Below, piece by piece: positions 12,725-22,789 of a DNA stretch of 64,000 nucleotides. Location: assembly GCA_964019135.1 (NCBI GenBank), contig OZ025265.1, forward strand, positions 6,702,318 to 6,766,317, in the 5' to 3' direction. The notes beneath the pieces are model-generated. The model worked only from the letters and a program-made list of their open reading frames with translations. It was not told the origin of the DNA and made no database searches. Source of the stretch: Arenicola marina (lineage: Eukaryota; Annelida; Polychaeta; Arenicolidae). Numbering within the stretch: position 1 is the first letter of the stretch; each line of letters opens with the position of its first letter. Made by a program: the position numbers and the translations under genes.

Positions 12725-13940
12725 CGCTACCATCCACCATCCACTGGGATCATAGCGCTGACCATCATTGGCATAGTGGTTTATTCAGGGCGCTGACCAG
12801 TATTGATATAGTGGGTTAATCTGACCGCTGATCAGTGTTGACATAGTCAGTTACTCAGTGCGCTGACCAGTGTTGACATAGTGGATTACCCAGGGCGCTG
12901 ACCAGCATTGGCATAGTGGATTACTCAGGGCGCTGACCGGTATTGACATAGTTAGTTACTCAGGGCGCTGACCAGTACTGACATAGTGGATTACCCAGGG
13001 CGCTGACCAGCATTGGCATAGTGGATGACTCAGGGGGCTGGCCAATGTTGACATAGTCAGTTACTCAGTGCGCTGACCAGTGTTGACATAGTGGATTACC
13101 CAGGGCGCTGACCAGCATTGACAAAGTGGATTAGTCAGTGCGCTGACCAGTGTTGACATAGTGGATTACCCAGGGCGCTGACCAGCATTGACATAGTGGA
13201 TTACACAGGGCGCTGACCAGTATTGACAGTCAGTTACTCGGGGCGCTGACCAGTATTGACATAGTGGATTACCCAGGGCGCTGACCAGTATTGACATAGT
13301 GGATTCCTCAGGGCGCTGACCAGTACTGACATAGTGGATTACTCAGGGCGCTGACCAGTACTGACATAGTGGATAACTCAGGGCGCTGACCAGTACTGAC
13401 ATAGTGGATTACTCAGGGCGCTGACCAGTACTGACATAGTGGATTACTCAGGGCGCTGACCAGTACTGACATAGTGGATTACCCAGGGCGCTGTCCAGCA
13501 TTGACATAGTGAGTTACTCAAGGCGCTGACCAGTATTGACATAGTCAGTTACTCAGGGCGCTGACCAGCATTGACATAGTGGATTCCTCAGGGCGCTAAC
13601 CAGTATTGACATAGTAGATTACTCAGGGCGCTGACCGCTATAGACACTGTGGATTCCTCAGGGCGCTGACCAGTATTGTCATAGTTACTCAGGGCGCTGA
13701 CCAGCATTGACATAGTGGATTCCTCAGGGCGCTGACCAGTATTGACATAGTGGGTTACTCAGGGAGCTGACCTGTGTTAACTTAGGCAGTTACAGAGGGC
13801 GCTGACCAGTATTGAGATAGTGGATTACTCTGGGCGCTGACCAGTATTGACATAGTGGATTACTCAGGGCGCTGACCAGTATTGACATAGTGGATTACTC
13901 AGGGCGCTGACCAGTATTGACATATTGTGAGTTACTCAGG
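12725..13940. repeat. 35-bp tandem array, about 34 copies
   Basis: The unit reads CAGTATTGACATAGTGGATT followed by ACTCAGGGCGCTGAC (35 bp). The first copies, from about 12,725, are diverged. Later copies vary mostly at CAGTATTG/CAGTACTG/CAGCATTG and at GGATT/CAGTT. The array ends at about 13,940, running into unique sequence. Confidence 0.94.
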
Positions 13941-14168
13941 GTTCAATTGTCCTCAAGTGGGTACCGGTAATGGGATGATTATTATAACGAGCGTAGCGAG
14001 CTCTTTAGATAACACACACGTAAAAAACTGACAAAATCTGTATCTCAATCCCATACTGTAGAGAGCGAAAAAAAAAATCAACCGCAAGTCGACCCCCAGT
14101 GGTGAAAGCGGAAGCGGAAGATGTGACACATTGTTTATGCATGCGTTAACTGCCTTCTGGGAAACATC

Positions 14169-14408
14169 ATGTTCATTTTTTTGGTTAAAAACTTACGCGC
14201 AGCGTACCGCAGGATATTTAGGAACGAATTACCAACATTGGTACATAAACCACAAGTTACTGGAAAACTTGATGAAGGGCTTATCATAGCGACAACATGT
14301 TTTCACTCTCCCGACAGAGCGCTCGCTGTATTCGCCAGGTGGCAGCACAAGTCGACCGCGCAGACGACGGTTCACGGCAGACTGGTCAACAGTTTACAGC
14401 TTTGTTGA
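14169..14408 (+). CDS. Unassigned 79-residue ORF, doubtful
   Basis: The ORF starts at an ATG (MFIFLVKNLRAAYRRIF...) and ends with LVNSLQLC. The N-terminus is hydrophobic for only about six residues, then basic. I recognise no domain or family. It lies alone in a short unique island between two minisatellites, with no clear promoter, and includes the CTCF-like motif in its 3' half. A chance ORF or a non-coding segment is more likely than a gene. Confidence 0.12.
   Translation: MFIFLVKNLRAAYRRIFRNELPTLVHKPQVTGKLDEGLIIATTCFHSPDRALAVFARWQHKSTAQTTVHGRLVNSLQLC
14332..14346 (+). promoter_or_regulatory. CTCF-like motif (13 of 15)
   Basis: TCGCCAGGTGGCAGC matches the CCASYAGRKGGCRSY consensus at 13 of 15 positions by eye. 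The motif family is established in bilaterians; binding here is inference. Confidence 0.35.
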
Positions 14409-14795
14409 CGTTATAACCTTTTTACATTATTATTTAGTCTAGCTTTTGTAAATTTAGATCAAGGTTGATGATACATACAGGTGCTTAGGTCTCATTAGAA
14501 ACATTTTACCTTACCACATAAGTTTAGTTTGTGTCACATTCAACTGGGTTTATTTGACAATTGTCAGTTCATGACTGATATCATGTCATCAGGCGTCCGT
14601 GTAGGATGCGTCGAATAAGGTTGACCGATTCCTGGATTTGGACTAACTTAGGATGACTTTCTTTTCGCCAATGTTAAAAACAGAAACTTATCTACTGAAT
14701 CTCAGCTACTGAAGCAGCAGAACTTAATGTACGAAATTGGATTTAAGCTTAAACAAAATTCAGACAAGAATAGGAAGTTATTAAAATTAAAAACT

Positions 14796-15100
14796 GTCTT
14801 AATACCTGGAGCTATTATTGTAATAGTTGACTCAATACCTGGAGCTATTATTGTAATAGTTGACTCAATACCTGGAGCTATTATGTAATAGTTGTCTCAA
14901 TACCTGGAGCTATTATGTAATAGTTGTCTCAATACCTGGAGCTATTATTGTAATAGTTGTCTCAATACCTTGAGCTATTATCTAATAGTTGTCTCAATAC
15001 CTGGAGCTATTATTGTAATAGTTGTCTCAATACCTGGAGCTATTATGTAATAGTTGTCTCAATACCTGGAGCTATTATTGTAATAGTTGTCTCGATACCG
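14796..15100. repeat. 32-33-bp tandem array with a hairpin in every unit, 9 copies
   Basis: The unit reads CTCAATACCTGGAGCTATTA then TTGTAATAGTTGT. Each copy holds the perfect inverted repeat CTATTA...TAATAG with a loop of TTG, TG or TC. Unit-length variation (33 or 32 bp) is confined to the loop. Copies begin at AATACC positions 14,801, 14,834, 14,867, 14,899, 14,931, 14,964, 14,996, 15,029 and 15,061, followed by a degenerate CTCGATACC. Confidence 0.95.
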
Positions 15101-15934
15101 ATACACACCTGCAGCTAAACTTGAGCCAATTAAAAGAGAGGTGTTTGCTATAGTACAACCATATAGGCCCTACTTGTGAACATCAGTTTGTATCGTTATA
15201 GCTGCAGGTATTTATGACCTCAAACTACAATAAAAGAAGATTGCATGAGCCAAGAGTTGATATTATTTCTTTTATCACAGAATTAGAAAAGCAATACATG
15301 AAAGTTGATAGTCCTACATGTTTTAATTGACCGGCCATTAATGCCGGGGTTCTGTCAGCAGATATGAGAGCCTGTGGATTAATGAGTAATGTAAAAGTTA
15401 TCAAGGGTTCAGTAAATGGTTCTCACCAAGCAGTGGAGGTTAAACAAATTGAAATGGTACCAAACAAATTGTATCGCTATGGTATGGAGCATTGGAGGCT
15501 ACGCTCGCCTTTAAGTTTTACCTATGACATGTTATGACGTATTCGTATTTAATTAGTTAACCTAATTACATGACCATTGAGTTTCACGCACCCGTTTTTA
15601 GCTGCTGCGTGCCAGCTTTTGGTAACGTAGCAGATATCACATTCATCAAAGCCGGCCTTCTCTGAGTACAACGCTGAATGGTGGACACCCGGCCTCGACC
15701 ATGGGTGCCGGAGCCTGTCCTCTGCTGGGACTATAGTGTGGGACACACAGATGAACTAAAGTGACAGTTGGCGAGCTGTTGGTGGACCGACTGTAGTGGC
15801 CACAGTCAGCGAGGGAGGTTTATCATTTAGACGAGCATTACGAGTATACATTGCGGACGGCGTCACTTGCCTTTACCTCAGACTTCCGGCGGAGGTCAAT
15901 CCGCAGAGCGTAGTCCGAGGGGGACCGCCACCGG

Positions 15935-15949
15935 CCGCTAGATGGCGCC
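15935..15949 (+). promoter_or_regulatory. CTCF-like motif (14 of 15)
   Basis: CCGCTAGATGGCGCC matches CCASYAGRKGGCRSY at 14 of 15 positions, including the full AGRKGGCRSY core. It lies in a CpG-rich patch (about 15,895-15,970). Binding is inferred. Confidence 0.5.
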
Positions 15950-16265
15950 ACTGTCGAGGTCAGGGGGAGCCTCATCGATTTATTGGGTTTAGTAATCCCT
16001 TAATTTAAGGTAGGTATCCTCTGTGTAGTCAAGTAATCTGCTTCCTTCTAGTGCATTAACTGTTACCCGAAAGGCAACTTGAATAAACCCGCTTGCCTTT
16101 CTTAGACGTCTTTCTTAATACTTGCGGGAACAACAGCGGCTTCTGTAAATTATCCGCACCCACTGACACAGTAGATTTGTGAGCGCACACAGGTCAGCTC
16201 GATATCGTCCATTGATGGTCGTTCGACCAGTTTGTCTGGAATTATTTTAACGTTCTCTGGTATGT

Positions 16266-16290
16266 AACCAACATGGACGACATGTTGGTT
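16266..16290. other. Perfect 10-bp-arm hairpin
   Basis: AACCAACATG and its exact reverse complement CATGTTGGTT flank a 5-nt loop GACGA. The dyad stands alone in unique DNA. It could be a binding-site dyad or a structured RNA stem; neither can be shown here. Confidence 0.7.
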
Positions 16291-16524
16291 CTGTGGAGAT
16301 GGTTACGACATTGTATTTCTCCGCCATTAAATCACACGAGCAGGGATTGGTGGGCATTTTAAGTTGCTGATAAGGTCTACAGGGCGCCTCCAATACCCGA
16401 TGGCACACAATGCAACTACAACATTATACCCATCGGCCATGTGCTGCTATGTCGCAGCAGTTAACACACCAGTTCACAAGTTGTTTACGGCAAGGAGAGA
16501 GAAAAAGAGAGAAGGGTGGGAGTG

Positions 16525-16632
16525 GGGGGGGGGAAAAGGCATAGAGACAACATCTGGTAATCTCGTCCTGTTCCCTGAAGCGTAGCATCTCCGTGGTGTG
16601 TCGTGGGTGTGGGGGGAGTGGGGGGGGGGTAC
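16525..16632 (+). other. Purine/G-rich tracts with G-quadruplex potential
   Basis: A GA-rich stretch leads into a run of about ten G near 16,526-16,535. A second cluster (GTGGGGGGAGTGGGGGGGGGG) spans about 16,610-16,630. Four or more G-runs within a short span allow quadruplex folding on the plus strand; this is composition-based inference. Confidence 0.55.
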
Positions 16633-17059
16633 CAATGAGGAACACATGTGGCCGATGCCAGGGTGACGGTCCATCAAGCGAGGAAGGCGTGCGGACGTGT
16701 GGAGTGTGGGGAGCAGGTTTAATGCAATGCCAATAGTCGATATCTTGGCGCTTGGGAGAAGTCTTTCTGATGAGGGCACACCCGTTATAAAGTCACTTCC
16801 ACATGTCGCTGGCTGGTGATGACATGCACTACACATGGTATTCCGTACAGAAAACAAGTGACTTTCTCAGTCAAGACCCAACTGATCGAGACTCAACTAA
16901 AAACTAACTTTGCAGTGAAAGTTCTCAACTGCTGAACTAGACGCACAATTAAAAGACTAATTCAAAACTAACTATGCATGCAGTTGAGCACAGATTAAAT
17001 ATTGGAACTTAGAAGCTTTATTCTTTTTCGGTCCTGCTACTCAATAGTCAACCGTCAGC

Positions 17060-17290
17060 CGATTTTCAAGGTGAAATGCCCCTAACGAGCGTATTTTGGC
17101 GGTGAAGTAAGGGGTGAATTTACCGCGGACCCGCCCCCCTCCCACCCTAAAACACCAGTGAGATTTGCAGCGTGCCACAGCCCGCGAAGTGAGTAGTGCG
17201 CAACCAGGCGGCAGCTGCCGCCTAGCGGAGATGCGCAGCGGAGATCGCAAGGCGCATTCGCGAAGTTTGAAAATATTGCGGAAAGGTGAG
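17060..17290 (+). promoter_or_regulatory. CpG-rich island with an 18-bp palindrome, candidate promoter
   Basis: This 230-bp patch is visibly denser in CpG than the AT-rich DNA around it. It contains a perfect 18-bp palindrome, AGGCGGCAGCTGCCGCCT, at 17,206-17,223 (an E-box CAGCTG at its centre) and an NRF1-like GCGCATTCGC near 17,259. It is immediately followed by an ATG and a good splice-donor match. These together suggest a housekeeping-type promoter and first exon, but no transcript evidence is available. Confidence 0.3.
17231..17285 (+). CDS. Candidate 5' coding exon ending at a GT donor, doubtful
   Basis: ATG at 17,231 opens a frame reading MRSGDRKAHSRSLKILRK, reaching AAAG|GTGAGC, a good match to the metazoan donor consensus, with the GT at 17,286-17,287. 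The frame stays open for about 12 codons past the donor and then stops, as expected of intronic sequence. The exon is basic and CpG-rich, sits just downstream of the palindrome and matches no family I recognise. No acceptor or second exon can be identified, so this remains a low-confidence proposal. Confidence 0.18.
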
Positions 17291-18000
17291 CAGAGTCCTA
17301 CGGCATGTGTATACGATTAGCTTATATTCACGAATATTTGCTTTTGCATATGAACGAAAGGTATGTATTTATAAATACTATACTTTATAGAACCTAAAGC
17401 CACCCAGGTTCGAGAGTGACACCATAACAGAACAGAACAGAAGCCTTTATAAATTTAAACTTTTTGATAGTTCACTCACCACCCCCCCCCCCCCCCACTC
17501 CTCCCTCCCCAGTTTCATGAAACCTTCGTTTGTTCTAATGTGTATGAACCTTCGTACAAAGATTGTGACTCACATATATCCTGTACGTTCCTCTTGTTCA
17601 GATCTTGTTTAGAGATTTTGTTGGTTCCTTTGTACATGTGTCTACGAGTGCGTCAACCCTATAGCCCTGTCGCCTACCTATCCCCAATTATTTGGTGGTG
17701 TCGGTGTCGGGGAGGTTGAAGGCCACAGGCATTTCTGTTACTCAGGGAATCTTCCAATAGCCCAGGGAAAAATCAAGGAATTGTTTTTATTTTTCATGTG
17801 TACTATAGTATAGTCTTGTTTTCAGGCTATACAGTTGTAAGCAATATACTTACATGCGCCATCTTAGATTTGTTACATTTTAGAATCAAGACTAAAAGTA
17901 TCTCAACATCTATGAAGCATATGTTTTATATCTCTTTGAGTCTGTAAAACAAACATTTCAACATAAAACTGCGCGGTTTATTTTTATCGCGCGCGGACGT
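17291..18000. other. Unique AT-rich interval
   Basis: No repeat array or convincing ORF is present apart from the poly-C run and a short ACAGA repeat near 17,425. If the exon at 17,231 is real, this would be intron. Confidence 0.5.
17481..17497. repeat. Poly-C homopolymer
   Basis: A run of about 16 C sits in a CCACC/CTCCCTCCCC context, one of several long C/G homopolymers in the unique islands. Confidence 0.85.
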
Positions 18001-18001
18001 G

Positions 18002-18045
18002 ATAGCGAGCTGCGGTCGACATCACACACAAAATAGCGAACTGCG
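18002..18045 (+). promoter_or_regulatory. Duplicated 13-bp motif upstream of a TATA box
   Basis: ATAGCGAGCTGCG (18,002-18,014) and ATAGCGAACTGCG (18,033-18,045) are direct repeats with one difference, 31 bp apart, or about three helical turns. They lie within 60 bp of a TATA box, in a CpG-dense patch containing CGCGCGCGG. The arrangement resembles paired activator sites; the factor is unknown. Confidence 0.45.
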
Positions 18046-18061
18046 AACCGGCGCGCAGGGA

Positions 18062-18067
18062 TATAAA
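18062..18067 (+). promoter_or_regulatory. TATA box, candidate core promoter
   Basis: GATATAAAG sits between GC-rich flanks (CGCGCAGG and CCGGCC), unlike the many TA-rich stretches elsewhere. A start site would be expected near 18,092. The downstream sequence has only a five-codon ORF from an ATG at 18,100, so the product could be non-coding or spliced early. The duplicated upstream motif supports a real promoter. Confidence 0.4.
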
Positions 18068-18109
18068 GCCGGCCACCAACTTCTGCTCCGTTGACCAAAA
18101 TGCTTCTCT

Positions 18110-19320
18110 CCAGATAGCCCGTAGGCTTTCAGGATTTAAATTCAAGACAGAATGTATTTATTTGACATGGAGAATAGGTTGGTAATACCAAAAATTACGG
18201 AGTATATTGCTTTAAAACATTCTCTTTGGTATTTATTTTCCTGCACAATGTAATAATAAATGCAGCACAAAGTTTCGTAAGATAGCCGTCCAACATATTA
18301 GCACCCATGTCTTACAATGTTAAAGAGCATTGGTGAATGATAATTTGCTAAGAAGATAAGTGCATCCTTTCTGACTTACAGATCAAGTCGGGAGAGAATT
18401 TCATGGCAAAGACGTAAAAGAAATTTGCATGTCAATGCGAGAGAAGATCAGCAACGTTGTAAAGGCTGGATAAGAAAAAAAAATGAAGGATATACTTGTT
18501 TTACAAATTGAAATGAATATCTTTGTATAAAGGATTGTACATATATGTTATATGCATCGAATAGTAGTTGTTTTAAAGTTGAGTAGTAGTTATGTAGTAG
18601 TTACGAAGTGCTGCATCGTAGTGCATCTCATTTTGAGATGGAATTTGTATCCGTTAGAAAAGAAGAGAATACTTTATCAATTCAAGCAGATTTCTGTATA
18701 TGAAATTTAGAGTGTACATTATTTGGGTAATAATCGAATACAGCTGATTTTTATGCCATGTATATACTTCTAGTATGTCTTATATACTGTGGGATTTTAT
18801 TGTGCATCTAATGATCGGAAAAAATTCCATGATGGCATTTTTTTTCAATTCCTTCAAATGTATAAGCTGTAAAATAAACAATATTTTATTTAATATCAAT
18901 ATATTAATCATTCAAATGAGCATTGTTTTAATTTGGCAAGATCCTGGCGCTTTTTAGATGTGAAATTTAAATTTGAACGAACCCTGATTTAATTTTATGT
19001 CAATATGCATGTAAGCAATGTACATTTCATCACATAATGGTAGGTTGTTTTTCTAATATGTCTATACGGCTAGAATGTATATATCATATACATCTTTTGG
19101 AAATTGCGTCATTTACGTGACAGGTAACCTTAAGTTAATTATGTGTATATAGTCCGCATGTGTCACATGTTCACATACTGCACCTTTTTATAGTAATACA
19201 TATATATGAAAGTGGATTGTGAATCTTTGTATTCTTTGCTCTTGTATTTTTCAGTCTCTGGCATTATATATATATATCATTGCACTATATATATGTTGTT
19301 ATATGTAATGGTGATTAGTG
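18110..19320. other. AT-rich interval, no coding gene seen
   Basis: Strongly AT-rich sequence downstream of the TATA candidate, with AATAAA-type hexamers (for example near 18,873), a small perfect hairpin CATCTCA-ttt-TGAGATG at 18,624-18,640 and only short ORFs that I do not recognise. It could be the body of a non-coding transcript or plain intergenic DNA. Confidence 0.45.
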
Positions 19321-19326
19321 CCATAG

Positions 19327-19515
19327 TGTACCATGGTATCCATGTAGTAAAGTACTGTGGTAAATTAGCATACCCTGGTACTTGGTATACCATGGTATAC
19401 CATAGTAAATTACCATGCTATACCATGATAAATTACCATGCTATACCATGGTAATTTACCATGGTATACTATGGTATACCTGTTTCAAAACACCATGGTA
19501 TACCATGGTAATGTG
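19327..19515. repeat. Dense cluster of self-complementary TACCATGGTA palindromes
   Basis: TACCATGGTA and close variants (TACCATAGTA, TACCATGCTA, TACCATGATA) recur about every 10-12 bp, joined by TA or by AAATT/AATTT. The 10-mer and longer combinations such as TACCATGGTATACCATGGTA are perfect palindromes. The block can fold on itself in many registers and is likely to form cruciforms or be unstable. Confidence 0.85.
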
Positions 19516-19650
19516 GGGTGTGTTTAGCTTTGTTTGAATACCTAACGTATTAATGTATATATATATTACTGTTACCTTTTGGTTGTTTCTGTGTTACTGT
19601 ATAACTCCAGCTACTTTTAAGGTCTTAGCTCGAGTCTCCCGGCCAGGTTC

Positions 19651-20249
19651 ACTACACCGCTGTCCCCTTTCCGGCACTTCCCCTTCCTGCACACAGTCTT
19701 CAGACGACAAGGCTGTCACCTTTCCGGTATCTCCTCTTCCTGCGCCCTCCAATTTAGCTTCACCGCTGTCACATTTTCGGTACCTCCCATTCCTGCGCCT
19801 TGCCTCCAACTACACCGCTGTCACCTTTCCGGTACCTCCCCTTCCAGAACACGGTCTTCAAACTACACCGCTGTCACATTTCTGGTACCTCCTCTCCCTG
19901 CGCCCTGTAGTCTGTCTTCACCGCTGTCACCTTTCCGGTACCTCCTATTCCTGCGCCTTGTCTCCAGCTACACCGCTCTCACTTTTCCGGCACATCCCCT
20001 TCCTGCGCCCTCCATTCTAACTTCACTGCTGTTATCTTCTCGGTACCTCCCCTTCCGGTGCCTTGTCTTCAACTACACCGCTGTCTTTTTCCGGTAACTT
20101 TCCGTCGTGCGCCTTGTCTTTGGCCGCCATCACCTTTTCGGTACCACCCCTTCCTGAATCCCGTCTTGTAGCTACACCGCTGTGACCTCTTTGATACTTC
20201 CCTTTCCTGACTTCCGTCTTCCAACTACACTGCTGTCACATTTTCAAGA
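19651..20249. repeat. Diverged 50-53-bp tandem array, about 12 copies
   Basis: The unit reads CTACACCGCTGTCACCTTTC, then CGGTACCTCCCCTTCCTGCG, then CCTTGTCTTCAA. Copies start near 19,655, 19,705, 19,762, 19,815, 19,868, 19,918, 19,971, 20,023, 20,076, 20,127, 20,176 and 20,228. Divergence between copies is clearly higher than in the other arrays, so this one appears old. The 155-codon ORF across it is a by-product. Confidence 0.9.
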
Positions 20250-21418
20250 TGATTTGCTTGGAACCATGGCTCGTCTTCGTAATATTTAGTTAATATTAGA
20301 GATCTTCTCTCAAACTCGAGAAAATCAACCCTGCCTTGCTTATTTAAAGCATTTTGACACCAGTGACGACAATAGGAGCCCCCCCCCCCCCGACGAAATG
20401 AGGGGCACTTGAAGCAGAAGGTGACTTTATTTCGTCAAAAGGGCCTTTTTAGGTGCCCCAATATCGTCATCACCTTTGAAGCCCCTAAGAACACTGAAAA
20501 TAAAGTATCTTTGTAACGTATTACAACTAAACGTAGTTTCTCATGCACGTGCACGAAAAGGCGGCCCCTCCATTATCGCTCAGATATAACACAGATGGCT
20601 TGTGCAAGTGATGCTCTTTCTTACCGAGACCAACTTTTAGACGTCCCAAATCAGGGTGCCAACTTACAGCACTCCATTTAGCGCCTTATATTTTGAAATT
20701 TCCTACTGTTTTTGTTACGGAAATGTTGTAAAGAGATTAAACATTGTACGAAAACATATGTTACGACTGAGATGCGCTTGTCAGAGAAGGAGGCAGCTGT
20801 TATTTTTTGGTGACGAAATTAGGACACCGCCGAAATTAGGGCACCATACGTTACGCTATCACCCGCTCTCCTGACATTGTGACCCGCGTAGTGTCCTTCA
20901 TCCTGATTGGTGCATAGGAGGCCAGGGGGAATTAAATGTCTGCTCCCACCGAAAGTGCACATATGGGCGACAATAGGGTTTTTTAAAGCCTGAATCATTT
21001 ATTTTTCTGCGAATTGCAACTACAATTGCACTATTTTTTCTCGTTGGCCATCGAGGCCAAAGACGTGTCATTGCGACATTATTATGTGTATTTCAGTTCC
21101 TAAATTGCTTAATTGTGTTTCAAAATAAAGATTTCAGCAATAGTCACCTTATATATGTGCAAATTACTGAAAACAAGATACCTGATGTGTATGCCAAGTT
21201 ATATGTCAGTTTCAGGCGGATCTGGTACTTGTAATATGTGTGTGCACGTTGTGTGGGGGTGCATGATGACGGGTGACGCGTCGGTGCGCCCAGCAATGTC
21301 ATAACGCAGACATTTACCATGAACCATCGCCGCTTGTTGGATTGGTCCAAATTTCCATTAATTCTTCTTTAATTCTATGCCATCATCAGAAATACCATCA
21401 TGTTTTACTTGACTTGAA
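20250..21418. other. Unique interval, no confident gene
   Basis: Includes a run of about 13 C near 20,379-20,391. I see no array, no recognised gene and no convincing signals. Confidence 0.5.
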
Positions 21419-22789
21419 CATAGGGAACATGGGGCAAAATGACCCATCGGGGTCAAATGGCCCACCACAATATGGCGCACTTGCGGTGCTGCCAATTGTA
21501 TTTAAGCGTTTTATATTTATTCCTGTTTGTTACGTGATACCTTAACAAATCTACATGGGCGCTGAAACAGACAGCTGACCTTCGTTACCGAAGTAAAAGA
21601 TTCTGGACTGTTTCCAGCTATGGTGAACACTGAAAGAAAGTAGAGCTCAGTGGATACTGGCTTGGGGGAAAATTTTGATAAATTAACACGATCAAAAATA
21701 AGTCCAAGTCAAGCCCCAAACGTAATTCAGATGCGGAATACACTGCGCCGTATTTTTCATACAGCGGTCAAATGTTAAGGTTACTAACAGGGGCAAAATG
21801 ATCCATGCTGCTTGGGGCAAAATGATCCAGTGGGCCGTTTTACCCACATCCAATTTAATATGTATACTCTAACAGAAACGATTATCTTTAGCAAACTGGA
21901 TGATATGTCCACTGAATCGGAACATCTTTGATGATCATGAATATGCTTGAAGAAGAAAACGATGCCCATATAGAGCGGACATTTATGATAAAGATACCAA
22001 TATAGAGCGAATATTTTAAAAGTTGCGATCGTGGGGGTGGAGGGGGGGGGGGGGGTGGCTTTGAAAATGTGCGTTCATAGAGCGGATTCTGGCGGTTGAA
22101 AAGGGGGGGCTTTACCCCGGAACCCCCCAAACCCAGCAATGTATATTTTACCCCCCTTTCCTTAACCCGGGGGGCCGGTTTCAGGGTCGGATCCAGATAT
22201 GCTGGGTAGGGGGCCGGTAAATGGTATAAATTAGATACATTTCCGCCCGAAAAGGGAGGGCCGGGACCGGGTCGCCCCCCCCCGTTGGACCCGCCCCTGC
22301 CCCGGGTCTGTTCAACAGTAGGACTTCGCATGAAAAGAAAATGAAAAGAGTTCCGCACCTCAGATGGCCTAAATTTTGCATTGAAAAATGGCAAAAAGTA
22401 GGGGAAGGGGGTGTCCCCCCCTGCCCGATCCGCCTATGCTGACGTTAACGTTTTTGGAATTCCTGTGTGTGATCCGTCTGGGTCAAACTGTTCCAGATAG
22501 TTAGGAGTTTGCCTTCTTAGGCTGTTTCGTTCACTCATTAAGATGCTGAAATAATGTGCTGACCATTTTGCCCCATTAGGAGGGCAAAATGACCCACTGT
22601 GACATAAAACATATTTTTTGTGCTAGTAAAAATTGTGTTCGTGTCACTCGCATGTATCGAAGCTATGTTATTCACAATACTACTGTTGTCAGTTTACCAA
22701 AATTTGGCTCTTTTTATAGCACTGCTTGTCCTGCAAAAAATACAAAGAAAGTTAAGGTGGTCATTTTGTCCCATGTTCCCTACCATTAG
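21419..22789. mobile_element. Non-autonomous DNA transposon with about 24-bp terminal inverted repeats
   Basis: The left end TAGGGAACATGGGGCAAAAT then GACC, and the reverse complement of the right end (22,766-22,789 region) TAGGGAACATGGGACAAAAT then GACC, match over 24 bp with one mismatch. TA at each outer edge could be a TA target duplication. The motif GGGGCAAAATGAYCCA recurs inside in both orientations (near 21,790, 21,815, 22,560 and 22,582), as subterminal repeats do. No transposase ORF is present and length is about 1.37 kb, of which about 420 bp looks nested. A TA duplication would suggest the Tc1/mariner superfamily, but the ends are not typical enough to name it. Confidence 0.75.
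22020..22441 (-). mobile_element. Nested G/C-homopolymer-rich repeat element
   Basis: A block unlike its AT-rich host, with several G7-G14 or C7-C10 runs and repeated GGATCC/GGATCG/GCGGAT motifs. Its ends carry related G-rich sequence in inverted orientation (GCGATCGTGGGGG on the left; GGCGGATCGGGCAGGGGGG on the right when read on the minus strand). It lies inside the TIR element and probably inserted after it. Family unknown; boundaries are approximate. Confidence 0.45.

Larger units (their letters stand above)
13941..14795. other. Unique AT-rich interval, no confident gene
   Basis: Non-repetitive sequence between the 35-bp and 33-bp arrays. It holds a 79-codon ORF at 14,169 and a CTCF-like motif at 14,332, listed separately. 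Nothing else is recognisable. Confidence 0.6.
15101..17059. other. Unique interval, no confident gene
   Basis: Mixed-composition unique DNA. It holds a CTCF-like site (15,935), a hairpin (16,266), G-rich tracts (about 16,525-16,632) and scattered short ORFs that I do not recognise. An AATAAA at about 16,083 could be a polyadenylation signal, but no exon leads into it. Confidence 0.55.

Noticed and set aside
17405-17425. GGTTCGAGAGT, resembling a tRNA B box
   Set aside because: The B-box match is incomplete, and no A box, acceptor stem or cloverleaf could be formed upstream.
19553-20020. 155-codon ORF with cysteine/proline repeats
   Set aside because: It follows the 52-bp tandem array and has no recognised domain.
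21888-22394. 168-codon minus-strand ORF with a proline run and Gly-rich stretch
   Set aside because: It is produced by the homopolymer-rich nested element and the TIR element; the proline run is a G homopolymer read on the other strand.
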